Shown here: positions 16,853 to 25,330 of the stretch, one piece after another | Numbering within the stretch: the first letter of the stretch is position 1 | How the letters are laid out: each line of letters opens with the position of its first letter | Source of the DNA: Variovorax sp. OK212 | Lineage (GTDB): Bacteria; Pseudomonadota; Gammaproteobacteria; Burkholderiales; Burkholderiaceae_C | Direction of reading: 5' to 3' | Length of the DNA: 64,000 nt | Assembly: GCF_900112425.1 (NCBI RefSeq) | Contig: NZ_FOLP01000020.1 | Span: 1 to 64,000 of the forward strand | The notes under the pieces: model-generated | The model's database searches: none | Told to the model about the DNA's origin: nothing | Seen by the model: the letters and a program-made list of their open reading frames with translations, nothing else | Made by a program: the position numbers and the translations under genes

Positions 16853-17647
16853 GTGCGCGCACTGCTCTCGTTTCTCTACGCCTTGGCCGCCTACGTGGCG
16901 TGCATGGCCACCCTGACCTATTTCATCGGCTTCAGCGGCAACCTGTACGTGCCCAAGTCGGTCGACGTGGGCGCCACCACCGGGTGGATCGAAGCCGTCG
17001 GCACCGACGTGCTGCTGCTGGTTCTGTTCGGCGTACAGCACAGCGTGATGGCCCGCCGCGGCTTCAAGCGCTGGTGGACGCGGGTTGTTCCCGCGGTGGT
17101 CGAGCGCAGCACCTTCGTGGTGGCCACCTGCGTCGTGCTGGCGCTGATGTTCTGGCTGTGGGTGCCGATTACCGCGCCGGTCGTGTGGCGGGTCGAGAAC
17201 AAAGCGGCCGTGGCGCTGCTGTGGGGCCTGTTCGGGCTCGGCTGCTTGGTCGTGGTGGTGAGCACGTACCTGATCAACCATTTCGAGCTGTTCGGGCTCC
17301 AGCAGGCCTTTGCCGCGTTGACGAAACGCAGCGCGCCGCAGAGCGACTTCAAGACGCCGCTGTTCTACCGCTACGTGCGGCACCCGCTCTACGTGGGCCT
17401 GCTGCTGGGCTTCTGGTGCGTGCCGGTCATGACGGCCGGGCGACTGCTGTTCGCGCTCGGGCTGAGTGCGTACACCCTCATCGGCATTGCCTTCGAGGAG
17501 CGCGACCTGCTGGCGCAATTCGGCGAGCGGTATCGCGCCTATCGCAGAGAGGTCGGCATGCTGGTTCCGCGCGCCAGGGCGTTCAAGCAGGTGGCCAGCG
17601 GCGAAGCGCCCGCGGCAAGGGCGCGCGCCGATCGGAGCAAGGTATGA
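16853..17647 (+). CDS. mddA: Methanethiol S-methyltransferase
   Basis: A 264-residue integral membrane enzyme of the NnrU/isoprenylcysteine methyltransferase-like superfamily that matches MddA, which methylates methanethiol to dimethyl sulfide using SAM. It has about five to six helices. Family motifs include YFIGFSGNLYVPKSVD, VQHSVMARRGFKRWW, VVERSTFV, YRYVRHPLYVGLLLGFW (SAM-binding region) and FEERDLLAQFG. The start is GTG 16853, preceded by AAGGAG; the in-frame TTG at 16823 is rejected. A truncated LysR gene follows directly. Confidence 0.85.
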   Translation: MRALLSFLYALAAYVACMATLTYFIGFSGNLYVPKSVDVGATTGWIEAVGTDVLLLVLFGVQHSVMARRGFKRWWTRVVPAVVERSTFVVATCVVLALMFWLWVPITAPVVWRVENKAAVALLWGLFGLGCLVVVVSTYLINHFELFGLQQAFAALTKRSAPQSDFKTPLFYRYVRHPLYVGLLLGFWCVPVMTAGRLLFALGLSAYTLIGIAFEERDLLAQFGERYRAYRREVGMLVPRARAFKQVASGEAPAARARADRSKV

Positions 17648-17654
17648 GCCGGCT

Positions 17655-17930
17655 ACCAACGCCATGCAGGTCGCGCGGCGCTCGGAGCTGCTCGCCGTCG
17701 TTCCGCATTCCTGCCTCGGCAACCCGCTGGCGCCGGACCTGATTTCCGCGCAGGCCGTGCACGGCGTGCACGGCGTGCAGTCCGTGCCCGGCCTGCAGCA
17801 CTTCGAGTTGCCCGTACGCACGACACCCTTCATCGTGGCGGCCACCTGGCATCCGCGCCTGGACCAGGACCCGGCCCACCGCTGGTTGCGCAACGAGGTG
17901 CTCGAGGTGTGCCGCTCGGCCTGCCCTTGA
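17655..17930 (+). pseudogene. LysR-type regulator, C-terminal remnant
   Basis: After the mddA stop, a frame encodes the C-terminal effector-domain end of a LysR-type regulator: RRSELLAVVPHSCLG, FELPVRTTPFIVAATWHPRL and AHRWLRNEVLEV. The helix-turn-helix and most of the effector domain are absent, and the segment starts right after mddA. It is a 3' remnant left by a deletion and cannot bind DNA. Short GTGCACGGC repeats lie within it. Confidence 0.6.
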
Positions 17931-17942
17931 ACCCGCCGGCCG

Positions 17943-18920
17943 TCAGGCCGCCTTGATGCCGAAGCGCTTGATGATGTCGCCGTAGAGCTTGGTCTCGTTG
18001 CGCATGCGCTGCGCAAACTGGTCGCCCGGCATCGCCGCAAGGTCGGTGCCCAGCGCCGCGAACTTGGCCCTGGTGTCGGGCCGCTTGAGCACGGCAAAGG
18101 CGGCCTTCTCGAGTTGCTTCACCACCTCGGGCGGCGTGCGCGAGGGCACCAGCACGCCGTACCACGCCACAAAGTCGTCGTCGCGCATCATGCCGATGGC
18201 TTCGCCCACGGTGGGCACCTCGGGCAACAGCGGCGAGCGCTTGGGTTGGGTCACGGCCAGCGGCACCAGCTTGCCGGAGGCCAGGTGCGGCAACAGCGGC
18301 GGCGCACCCACCAGCGCAAACGACACCTCGCCGCCCAGCGCCGCCACGGTCGCCGGGCTCGCGCCCTTGTACGGCACGTGCACGATGTCCATGCCGGTCT
18401 GCTGCTTGAGGAGCTCCACCGCGATGTGCTGCGGCGTGCCGTTGCCCGGCGTGCCGATGGTGATGCCGCCGGGCGCCTTGCGCGCGGCGTCGAGCGCGGC
18501 GCGCAATGTCCTGGCCGACAGCGACGCGTTGGCCACCAGCACGTTCGGCGATTGCGACACGAGCACCACGGGCGTGAAGTCGGTGAGCGGCGCATAGGGC
18601 AGCTTGGGGTGCAGCCACGGCACGATGGTGAGCTCGGGGTTGCCTCCGAAGAGCACGGTGTAGCCGTCGGGCGCGGCCTTGGCCGTGGCCTCGGCACCGA
18701 CCATCCCGCCCGCGCCCGCGCGGTTGTCGACGATCACGCCCTGCTTCAGCTCTTCGCCCATGCCGAGCGCCAGCAGCCGTGCCACGGCGTCGGCGCCGCC
18801 GCCCGCCGAGTACGGCACGATGAGCTTGATGGGTGCGCTGGGAAAGCCCTGCGCCCATGCGGGCGCCATCGCGCCGAGCATGGACGCGCCTAGTGCGGTG
18901 AGTGCGGTTCTGCGTTGCAT
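17943..18920 (-). CDS. Tripartite tricarboxylate transporter substrate-binding protein (Bug/TctC)
   Basis: A 325-residue periplasmic binding protein of the Bug family. The N-terminus MQRRTALTALGASML...AWA is a signal peptide with a twin-Arg-like start. Family motifs are IKLIVPYSAGGGAD, DNRAGAGGMVGAE, APDGYTVLFG, HVPYKGASPA and PTVGEA. It captures a carboxylic acid for uptake; no TctA/TctB membrane genes are nearby, as is common for orphan Bug proteins in Burkholderiales. It is the last gene after the sulfatase and FAD oxidase; the oxidase frame overlaps its first 31 bases, so the three form an operon. Confidence 0.9.
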   Translation of the reverse strand: MQRRTALTALGASMLGAMAPAWAQGFPSAPIKLIVPYSAGGGADAVARLLALGMGEELKQGVIVDNRAGAGGMVGAEATAKAAPDGYTVLFGGNPELTIVPWLHPKLPYAPLTDFTPVVLVSQSPNVLVANASLSARTLRAALDAARKAPGGITIGTPGNGTPQHIAVELLKQQTGMDIVHVPYKGASPATVAALGGEVSFALVGAPPLLPHLASGKLVPLAVTQPKRSPLLPEVPTVGEAIGMMRDDDFVAWYGVLVPSRTPPEVVKQLEKAAFAVLKRPDTRAKFAALGTDLAAMPGDQFAQRMRNETKLYGDIIKRFGIKAA

Positions 18921-20251
18921 CGTGTGTCTCCGTTTTTATCGTCGTCGAATATCCGGCCCGGGTTCAGCAGGTGCGCCGGGTCCATGGCCTGCTTCAGGCG
19001 GCGCATGAGGCCGATCTCGCCGGGCGAGCGGGTCATGTGCAGGTAAGGCTTCTTCAGCCGGCCCACGCCGTGCTCGGCGCTGATGGTGCCGTGGCGGCCC
19101 TGCAGCGCGCGGTAGGCAATGTCGTCCACTTCATGCAGGCCCTGCGCGTCGACCGGGCCGCTGATGAGGTGCAGGTTGTTGTCGCCCAGGTGGCCCAGGA
19201 ACAGGTGCTGCGCATCGGGGCGCGCCTGCTTCAGCGCGGCCTCCACTTCCTGCATGTAGCCGGCGGTCTGCGACCACGGCATGCCGATGTCGAGCGCCGC
19301 GGCCGGCTTCAGGTGCGTGAGCACCTCGGGAATCGACTCGCGCAGGCGCCAGAACGCGTGGCGGTGCGCAATGCTGGAAGCCAGCGCGCAGTCGTCGATG
19401 ACGCCGGCGTCCAGCGCGTCGGCCAGCGCGGCCTGCAGTGCGTCTTCAGCCGATGCACCCGATGCACCCGCCGCCTCGATGAGCACATGCCAGTCGGCCG
19501 ATGCATTCAGCGGCGCCTCCTGGTCGCAAAGCCTGGAGGCCAGCCGCACGAACGCACCCGACATGAACTCGAAGGCGCACAGCGACGCGCCGAGCCGCGC
19601 CTTGAGCGTGCGCAGCAGTTCGGGCAGCGCCTCGAAGCGCGAGGCCGAGACCCACGCCGCAGACAGTTCGCCCATTGGCGGATGCAGGCGCAGCGTGAGC
19701 CGCGTGATGATGCCCAGCGTGCCCTCGGTGCCGATGAACAGAAAGCGCGGATCGAAGCCCGTGCTGTTCTTCACCAGCCGCGACAGCGACGACACCACGG
19801 TGCCGTCGGCCAGCACGGCCTCCACGCCCAGCACCGCGTCGCGCATGGTGCCGTAGCGGATCACGCGGATGCCGCCCGCATTGGTCGCCGCATTGCCGCC
19901 CACCTGGCAACTGCCGCGCGCGCCAAGGTCGAGCGCGAACAGCCAGCCGCGCTGCGCAGCGGCCTCCTGCACCTGCTGCAGCGTGGCGCCGGCCTGCACC
20001 AGCATCACGCCTTCGAGTTCGTCGATGTCCTCGATGCGGTTCATGCGCTCGAGGTTGATCACCACGTCGCCGTCGCCGGGCACCGCGCCGCCTGCAAGAC
20101 CGGTCATGCCGCCCTGCACGGTGATGCGTTGGTTCTGCGACTGGCAGCGGCGCACGATGGCGGCCACCTCCTCGGTGCTCGCCGGGCGATGGACTTCGCT
20201 CGGCGTGCCGCCGGCAACGCCGCTCCAGTCGTTGAGAAATCGCGCGTCCAT
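18890..20251 (-). CDS. FAD-linked oxidase (GlcD/D-lactate dehydrogenase type)
   Basis: A 453-residue flavoenzyme of the FAD_binding_4 plus FAD-oxidase C-terminal families, like glycolate oxidase GlcD and D-2-hydroxyacid dehydrogenases. FAD-binding features include VQGGMTGLAGGAVP, NLERMNRI, GARGSCQVGGNAATNAGG and RYGTMRDAVLG. The C-terminal catalytic region has GHLGDNNLHL and SAEHGVGRLK and ends with MDPAHLLNPGRIF. It should oxidise a 2-hydroxy acid. The start at 20251 lies four bases after the sulfatase stop, which indicates translational coupling. The stop overlaps the TctC gene. Confidence 0.9.
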   Translation of the reverse strand: MDARFLNDWSGVAGGTPSEVHRPASTEEVAAIVRRCQSQNQRITVQGGMTGLAGGAVPGDGDVVINLERMNRIEDIDELEGVMLVQAGATLQQVQEAAAQRGWLFALDLGARGSCQVGGNAATNAGGIRVIRYGTMRDAVLGVEAVLADGTVVSSLSRLVKNSTGFDPRFLFIGTEGTLGIITRLTLRLHPPMGELSAAWVSASRFEALPELLRTLKARLGASLCAFEFMSGAFVRLASRLCDQEAPLNASADWHVLIEAAGASGASAEDALQAALADALDAGVIDDCALASSIAHRHAFWRLRESIPEVLTHLKPAAALDIGMPWSQTAGYMQEVEAALKQARPDAQHLFLGHLGDNNLHLISGPVDAQGLHEVDDIAYRALQGRHGTISAEHGVGRLKKPYLHMTRSPGEIGLMRRLKQAMDPAHLLNPGRIFDDDKNGDTRCNAEPHSPH

Positions 20252-20255
20252 GGGC

Positions 20256-21734
20256 TCAGGCCGCGGCCGGCAGCTTGACGGGCGTCGAGGTGGACGAGCC
20301 CAGCTTGTGCGCCGCCTCGAGGCCGCCGTAGTGCTCGATGAGCGCGGCCTGGTCGGCCTGCGCCTGGGCGTCGACGGCCACGGGGTCGCAGATGGCGAGC
20401 AGGGCCGCGTGCATGTTCGCGAGCACCTCCGCATGCGCGGGGCTGGCGGCCAGGTCGTGCAGTTCCTCGGGGTCGCCCTGCAGGTCGAACAGCTCGGGCG
20501 CGAAGCCCACGTAGAAGTGGTACTTCCAGCGGCCCTTGCGCAGCATGAAGCCGCCGGAGTTGCTGCCCGCCGCGTGGTATTCGCTGAGGATGGGACGCTC
20601 CAGGTCGGGCGCCGAGGTGGCCAGGTCGGTGAGCGCGCGGCCGGGCCGGTCGCCCATTTCGGGCGCGGGGTCGATGCCCGCGCCTTGCAGGATGGTCGGG
20701 AACAGGTCGAGCAGGTCGACCGGCGTCTCGCACACTGCTGGCGCAATGCCGGGGCCTGCAATGAGCATCGGCACCTTGGCGCTCTCTTCGTACAGCGTGG
20801 ACTTGCCCCACACGCCGCGCGCGCCCAGGTTGTCGCCGTGGTCGGAGGTGTAGACGACCTGCGTGCTGTCTTCGAGCCCCGCGGCGCGCAGCGCACCGAG
20901 GATCTGCCCCACGTTGTGGTCGAGCCAGGTGCACAGGCCGTAGTAGGCCGAGAAGGCGCGCAGGCGCTCGGCCTCGTCGACGAACTTTTCGTCGGAGCCC
21001 ATGAAGTCGCAGTACTCCTGCACCCACGGGTGGCGCTGGTAGCCGCTGGCCGCCGTGAGCTTGGGCTCGGGCATCTGGCCGGGCGGGTAGAGCTTGTAGA
21101 ACTCCTCGGGCACGACGAGCGGAAAGTGCGGCGCGACGAGGCCCACGTAGAGCACGAAGCCTGCACCATCGCCCTCGCCCTCGCCCTCGCCTTCGCTTTT
21201 TCGCGTGCCGGCATCCTGCAGCCACTCGACCGCGCGCTGCGTCACGGCGCGGTCGTACTGCGTGTACGACGATTCGCCGGGGCCGATGCGCTCGCCCAGC
21301 ATGCGCGGGCCGTCGGCGCGCGGCCGGTAGGGGTTGCGAATGGAGGCCCACACCATGCCGTGGCCGCCCACCACGTGCATGGGCAGGTGCTCGGCGTCGA
21401 AGCCGGCGGGGTCTTCCTCGTTGCGGTAGTGCAGCTTGCCGATGCTTTCCACGCGCACGCCGTGCTGCTGCAGCACGTGGCCCCAGCCGCGCTGCTCGCC
21501 GGTGTAGGGCATGGCGTTGTCCCACAGGCGCAACGTGTGCACGCGCTGGCCCGTGGCGAAGGCGGCGCGGGCCGGTACGCAGATGGGGCTGGGGGTGTAG
21601 GCGCTGGTGAAGCGCACGCCGCGAGCGGCGAGCGCATCGAGGTTCGGCGTCTGGACAAAGGGATGTCCGGAGCAGCCCATCATTCGTGGATCGTGCTCAT
21701 CGGACATGATGACCACGACGTTTTTTTGTGCCAT
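20256..21734 (-). CDS. Type I sulfatase
   Basis: A 492-residue sulfatase. The formylglycine-forming motif CxPxR is CVPAR at 52-56; metal-binding residues lie in MSDEHDPRMMGCSGHP (10-25) and the later TSDHGD. The general fold marker is QTPNLDALAARGVRF. There is no signal peptide, so it is probably cytoplasmic, as in choline-sulfatase-like enzymes. A Glu-Gly repeat (about residues 213-221) sits in a loop. It would release sulfate from an organic sulfate ester; a sulfatase-maturing enzyme is not seen nearby. AGGAGA precedes the ATG. It leads an operon with an FAD oxidase and TctC. Confidence 0.88.
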   Translation of the reverse strand: MAQKNVVVIMSDEHDPRMMGCSGHPFVQTPNLDALAARGVRFTSAYTPSPICVPARAAFATGQRVHTLRLWDNAMPYTGEQRGWGHVLQQHGVRVESIGKLHYRNEEDPAGFDAEHLPMHVVGGHGMVWASIRNPYRPRADGPRMLGERIGPGESSYTQYDRAVTQRAVEWLQDAGTRKSEGEGEGEGDGAGFVLYVGLVAPHFPLVVPEEFYKLYPPGQMPEPKLTAASGYQRHPWVQEYCDFMGSDEKFVDEAERLRAFSAYYGLCTWLDHNVGQILGALRAAGLEDSTQVVYTSDHGDNLGARGVWGKSTLYEESAKVPMLIAGPGIAPAVCETPVDLLDLFPTILQGAGIDPAPEMGDRPGRALTDLATSAPDLERPILSEYHAAGSNSGGFMLRKGRWKYHFYVGFAPELFDLQGDPEELHDLAASPAHAEVLANMHAALLAICDPVAVDAQAQADQAALIEHYGGLEAAHKLGSSTSTPVKLPAAA

Positions 21735-21832
21735 GTGTTTGTCTCCTGCAAGGGCGTGTGCTTGCGCCCTTTCGAAGAGACTGTGATCGCGCGGGCCGGA
21801 CAAATCCAATACTGTCTCGGCATGGCGCGGGA

Positions 21833-22786
21833 TCATTTTTTCTTATGGCTCGCGCCAATCAAGCGCCCTTCGAGGCGGCCGTCGCGCACCATCTCGCGGA
21901 TCAGCTTCACCAGCATGTCGCGCACCGCCGCTGCCGCCGTGCTCAGCGGCCGGTCGCGCGGCCACACCACGGCCTGCACGCGCGAGAGCTCGGGCCCCAC
22001 CACGGGCCGCCCCGCAATGGCCTTGGCCGTCACGGCCTCGTGGCAGGGGCTGGGCGGCATGATCGAAAAGGCCAGGCCCTCCTTCACCACGCCCACGAGC
22101 ATGGCCGGGCTGTTGAGTTCGTAGCGCACGTCGAGCCGGCGGTCGATGGCGTTGGCTGCGCGTTCGATGATCTTGCGCAGGTCGTGCGCGCGGTCGGGCT
22201 GCGCCAGCGGCAGGCTGCAGACATCGGAAAAAGCGATCTCTCGCGGCTTGCGGCGCATGGCCGCGTACGCGCCGAAGAGCATGAAGCGTTCTTCGAAGAT
22301 GGGCAGCGACTCCATGCCCAGCAGCTCTGAGGGGCTGGGCATCACGGCCAGGTGCGCCTGCCCCGACTCGACCAGCGCGGACGCCTCGAACGACAGCCCC
22401 TCGCGCACCGTGAGCTCCACGCCCGGGCACTGCGCGGCCACCGCCTTGAACAGCGGCGCCACCAGCGTGCCCGCCAGCGAGCCGGCCACCCACAGCCGCA
22501 CCGCGCCGGTGGGCCGGGCCTCGCCGCCGTCGACGATGTCTTCCTTGAGTGCGTCGGCGCGCGCCAGCAGCTCGGTGGCGCTGGCCAGCAGGCGATGGCC
22601 GGCGGCCGTGAGCTCGACGCCGCGCGGGCGGCGCTCGAAAAGAGGGCTGCCCAGGTCTTGCTCGAGCGAAGAAATGTTCTGGCTCAGCGCGGGTTGCGCG
22701 ATGTTCAGGTGCTCCGAGGCGCGCGAAAAGCTGCGGCTGCGCGCAATCTCGACGAAGTACCTGAGCTGGCGAAGGGTGACGTTCAT
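21833..22786 (-). CDS. LysR-type transcriptional regulator (upstream of sulfatase)
   Basis: A 317-residue LysR regulator. The winged helix-turn-helix is at 1-60 (LRQLRYFVEIARSRSFSRAS, AQPALSQNISSLE), then a linker helix and a two-lobed effector domain (GAVRLWVAGSLAG, FEERFMLFGAYA). AGGAGC lies close before the ATG at 22786. It is on the same strand as, and 98 bases upstream of, the sulfatase gene, so it may be co-transcribed with the operon or control it from the gap. The effector is probably a compound of the sulfatase pathway (inference). Confidence 0.9.
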   Translation of the reverse strand: MNVTLRQLRYFVEIARSRSFSRASEHLNIAQPALSQNISSLEQDLGSPLFERRPRGVELTAAGHRLLASATELLARADALKEDIVDGGEARPTGAVRLWVAGSLAGTLVAPLFKAVAAQCPGVELTVREGLSFEASALVESGQAHLAVMPSPSELLGMESLPIFEERFMLFGAYAAMRRKPREIAFSDVCSLPLAQPDRAHDLRKIIERAANAIDRRLDVRYELNSPAMLVGVVKEGLAFSIMPPSPCHEAVTAKAIAGRPVVGPELSRVQAVVWPRDRPLSTAAAAVRDMLVKLIREMVRDGRLEGRLIGASHKKK

Positions 22787-23061
22787 GCGGGGTGCTCCTG
22801 CGTGCATCCTAAGCACCCGGCGTGCGCTCGCCAGTGGGGTCGGTGCCGAGCCCGCGCAGGAGGCCGCAGACAGACACGCGTTTGCAGACGGCCTCCAATG
22901 CGTGCAACGTGTGCAAAGGGCTGTGGGCTTCGGCAGAGGCATTGCCAAGGTGCCTTCGCCCCGCGCTTAATTCACCAACCCCACGAGACGCAGGCCCGGC
23001 GACTGACGATCTGGATTTGCCTGATGCCCGCGCACAGCACTCTTCGAAAAAAGCACTCACG
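22787..23061. promoter_or_regulatory. Divergent promoter region, LysR and GST genes
   Basis: About 275 bases separate the LysR start (minus) from the GST start (plus). It should contain both promoters. No clear palindrome or RNA element was seen. Confidence 0.4.
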
Positions 23062-23733
23062 ATGACCATCACCATCACCGCTTTCGAACGCTCGCCCGAC
23101 GGCGGCAAGGGCCTGGCGCGCGACACGCGCGTGCGCTGGGCACTGGAGGAAGCCGGCCAGCCCTACGAGGTGCGCCTGGTGTCCTTCCGCGCGATGAAGG
23201 AGGCCGCGCACCTGGCGCTGCATCCCTTCGGCCAGATCCCCACCTTCGAGGAAGGCGAGCTTGCGCTGTTCGAGACGGGCGCCATCGTGCTGCACATCGC
23301 CGAGCGCCACCCGGGCCTGTTCCCCGCCGATGCCAACGCAAGGGCACGCGCCGTCATGTGGATGTTCGCGGCGCTCAACACGGTCGAGCCGCCCATCCTC
23401 GAAATAGTCACCGTCAAGTTCGTGGAAGGCGACAAGCCCTGGAAGGCCGAGCGCCTGTCGCTCGTCGAGGACCGGGTGCGCGCCCGGCTGACCCCACTGG
23501 CCGCTCGCCTGGGCGACGCCGAATGGCTGGACGGCGGCTTCAGCGCAGGCGACCTGCTGATGGTGTCGGTGCTGCTCCGGTTGAGGCCGTCGGGCCTGCT
23601 GAACGAGTTTCCCAGCCTGGCTGCCTATGTCGCTCGCGGCGAAGCGCGGCCGGCCTACCAGCGGGCGTTTGCCGCGCAACTGGCGATCAACGCGGCCCCC
23701 GCGCCCCCCGCGCCCCTCCTTTCGGCAGGCTGA
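23062..23733 (+). CDS. Glutathione S-transferase family protein
   Basis: A 223-residue GST-like protein. The N-terminal thioredoxin-fold domain (1-85) carries RDTRVRWALEEAGQPYEVR and the cis-Pro/Gly region GQIPTFEEGELALFETGAIVLHI split across its loop; the C-terminal helical domain includes FSAGDLLMVSVLLRL, matching the family's conserved Asp turn. The likely active-site Ser/Thr near the N-terminus is not certain. Possible roles are detoxification or stress. It is divergent from the LysR gene and not in a visible operon. Confidence 0.85.
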   Translation: MTITITAFERSPDGGKGLARDTRVRWALEEAGQPYEVRLVSFRAMKEAAHLALHPFGQIPTFEEGELALFETGAIVLHIAERHPGLFPADANARARAVMWMFAALNTVEPPILEIVTVKFVEGDKPWKAERLSLVEDRVRARLTPLAARLGDAEWLDGGFSAGDLLMVSVLLRLRPSGLLNEFPSLAAYVARGEARPAYQRAFAAQLAINAAPAPPAPLLSAG

Positions 23734-23804
23734 CGGGGCGCACTTCATGGCCATGCGCGAACTGGGCAACGATGCCCAGGCCGAAGCCCGCCCTTCTGTC
23801 CAGG

Positions 23805-24485
23805 TCAGTTCACCGCGAAGCAGTACATCAGGCCCGCGCTGCCGCTCATCTTGAGCTGGTCGACGCTGCAGCCGCGCGTGCCGTGCGAGGAGTTCCACGA
23901 CGCGTTGGCCACCGGGTCGGGGTTGGTGCCCTTGTGGTCGTGGTGACCCACGATGGCGGAGCCGCCGTCGCTCCTGGTCCAGTTGCCGCAGGTGGTGTCC
24001 TTGCCGGGATCGGGCACGGCCACGGTGCCGTCGGGGCGCGAGCCGGTGAGGATGTCGTGGCGGTTGACCGCATCGCCGAAGCCGGAGACAACCTCGCCCT
24101 TCTCGTTCAGCGAGGTGTCCTTGCCGACCTTGGCGTTGGCGCTGTGCAGGTCGGCCACGCTGGTCGCGACGACGACGCCCTTGGCGTTGGTCCACGGCCC
24201 GGTGCCGATGCGGTCGCGCGCGTTGGCGGCCGGCTGCCCGTTCATGGCAGCGGTGCTCAAGTAGGCGTGCCAGGTCTTGTTTCCCGCCCCGGCGCTGGTC
24301 GCCAGCGACTGGCAGAAGCGGTCGGCGCCAGCCACGCCACCAAGGTCACCGCCCTTGCCGGGGTTGGCGCTGGTGATGAAGAAGCTCATGGGGTTGCCGC
24401 CCGACGAGCCCATGGCACCGCAACCGACGATCAGGGCGGCAGCTGCGACGGCGGCGCCGGTGTAGAGAACGAAGCGACGGGACAT
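23805..24485 (-). CDS. Lipoprotein with DUF1554/lectin-like domain
   Basis: A 226-residue predicted lipoprotein. The N-terminus is MSRRFVLYTG with a hydrophobic run and a lipobox LIVGC (Cys20). The body matches small extracellular endostatin/lectin-like (DUF1554-type) domains: FFITSANPGKGGDLGG, GADRFCQSLA, KTWHAYLST, CGNWTRSDGG and a C-terminal paired-Cys region (RGCSVDQL, MYCFAVN). It is probably surface or periplasmic, with four Cys that could form two disulfides. CAGGAG lies about 8 nt before the start. Ligand is unknown. Confidence 0.75.
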   Translation of the reverse strand: MSRRFVLYTGAAVAAAALIVGCGAMGSSGGNPMSFFITSANPGKGGDLGGVAGADRFCQSLATSAGAGNKTWHAYLSTAAMNGQPAANARDRIGTGPWTNAKGVVVATSVADLHSANAKVGKDTSLNEKGEVVSGFGDAVNRHDILTGSRPDGTVAVPDPGKDTTCGNWTRSDGGSAIVGHHDHKGTNPDPVANASWNSSHGTRGCSVDQLKMSGSAGLMYCFAVN

Positions 24486-24596
24486 CGGAAGACTCCTGTG
24501 GACTGTTGGAGCCGGGAGGCTACCGCACCGTCTTGTCAGCGGCAACCCGAGCCGGCCCTCATGCGACGACCGTCACTCGGCGACACGCGCCACGGC

Positions 24597-25256
24597 CTAT
24601 CGCCCTTCTTCTTTCCAAAGCGTTGCCTCGGGCAGCACTGCCGCGTTCGCATCGAGCGAGAACTTGTCGTGAAGCAAACGCCAGCAACCGAACGGCAGCT
24701 TGGCACGCATGTAGTAACTGCCGAAGCCGCTGCCGCTCAATTGCGGCGGCGCCCCCGTGTGTTCCTCCAGGACGATGGCTCGCCAGCGGCTCACGTCCAG
24801 CAGCTCGCCCGTCTTGGCGTTCCAGCCCAAGTCGACGGGTGCCGTCAGCACTTCGGGGCTGGCCGCCTGGCAGCGAGCGAGCGTTGCGACGTGCAGCTCC
24901 GGGTCCTTGAATGCCGGGATGCGCGCGATGGCCAGCAGCTCGAAGCCCATCCCGATGAACACCGGCGCAACGTCGGCAACGCCCATGCCGAGCAGGGCTG
25001 CAAGCGCCCAGTAGTCCGCATCGCCCTTGTCGAGGCGCGTCGCGCAGGCAGCGGCAAAAGCCGATGCGTCGGCGCGCCAGACCTTGGCGAACGGGGCCAG
25101 GCTGTTTTTCAGCAGCCCGGCTTCGTGCATGGCGCCGAGCACGTTGATGTGGTCGTCGACCGTGTCGCTGACCGAAGCGCGTGTGGCCGCGGCGGCCAGG
25201 GCCCAACGGCCCTTGTCGGCGGATTCTTCCGCGAGTTTGATGAGTTTCTTTTGCAT
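24597..25256 (-). CDS. Hypothetical protein
   Basis: A 219-residue soluble protein, mostly alpha-helical, with no signal peptide and no recognised domain. It starts MQKKLIKLAEESADKGRW and has conserved-looking patches (DLGWNAKTGELLDVSRWRA, GCWRLLHDKFSL). The ATG at 25256 was chosen over an upstream in-frame start because the extension is Arg/Pro-rich. It lies between a lipoprotein gene and a LysR gene, with no tight linkage to either. Confidence 0.65.
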   Translation of the reverse strand: MQKKLIKLAEESADKGRWALAAAATRASVSDTVDDHINVLGAMHEAGLLKNSLAPFAKVWRADASAFAAACATRLDKGDADYWALAALLGMGVADVAPVFIGMGFELLAIARIPAFKDPELHVATLARCQAASPEVLTAPVDLGWNAKTGELLDVSRWRAIVLEEHTGAPPQLSGSGFGSYYMRAKLPFGCWRLLHDKFSLDANAAVLPEATLWKEEGR

Positions 25257-25330
25257 GCCTGGGGCTGCGCGGGTGGGCCGCGCGCGGTGAATGACGGTTC
25301 GTGCGGGAAAACTGTAGCTGCCCGCGACTT

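Noticed and set aside
18890..21214. A 774-residue fusion of the FAD oxidase with an upstream frame
   Set aside because: The upstream part is a shadow of the sulfatase gene; the oxidase starts at the ATG at 20251, four bases after the sulfatase stop.
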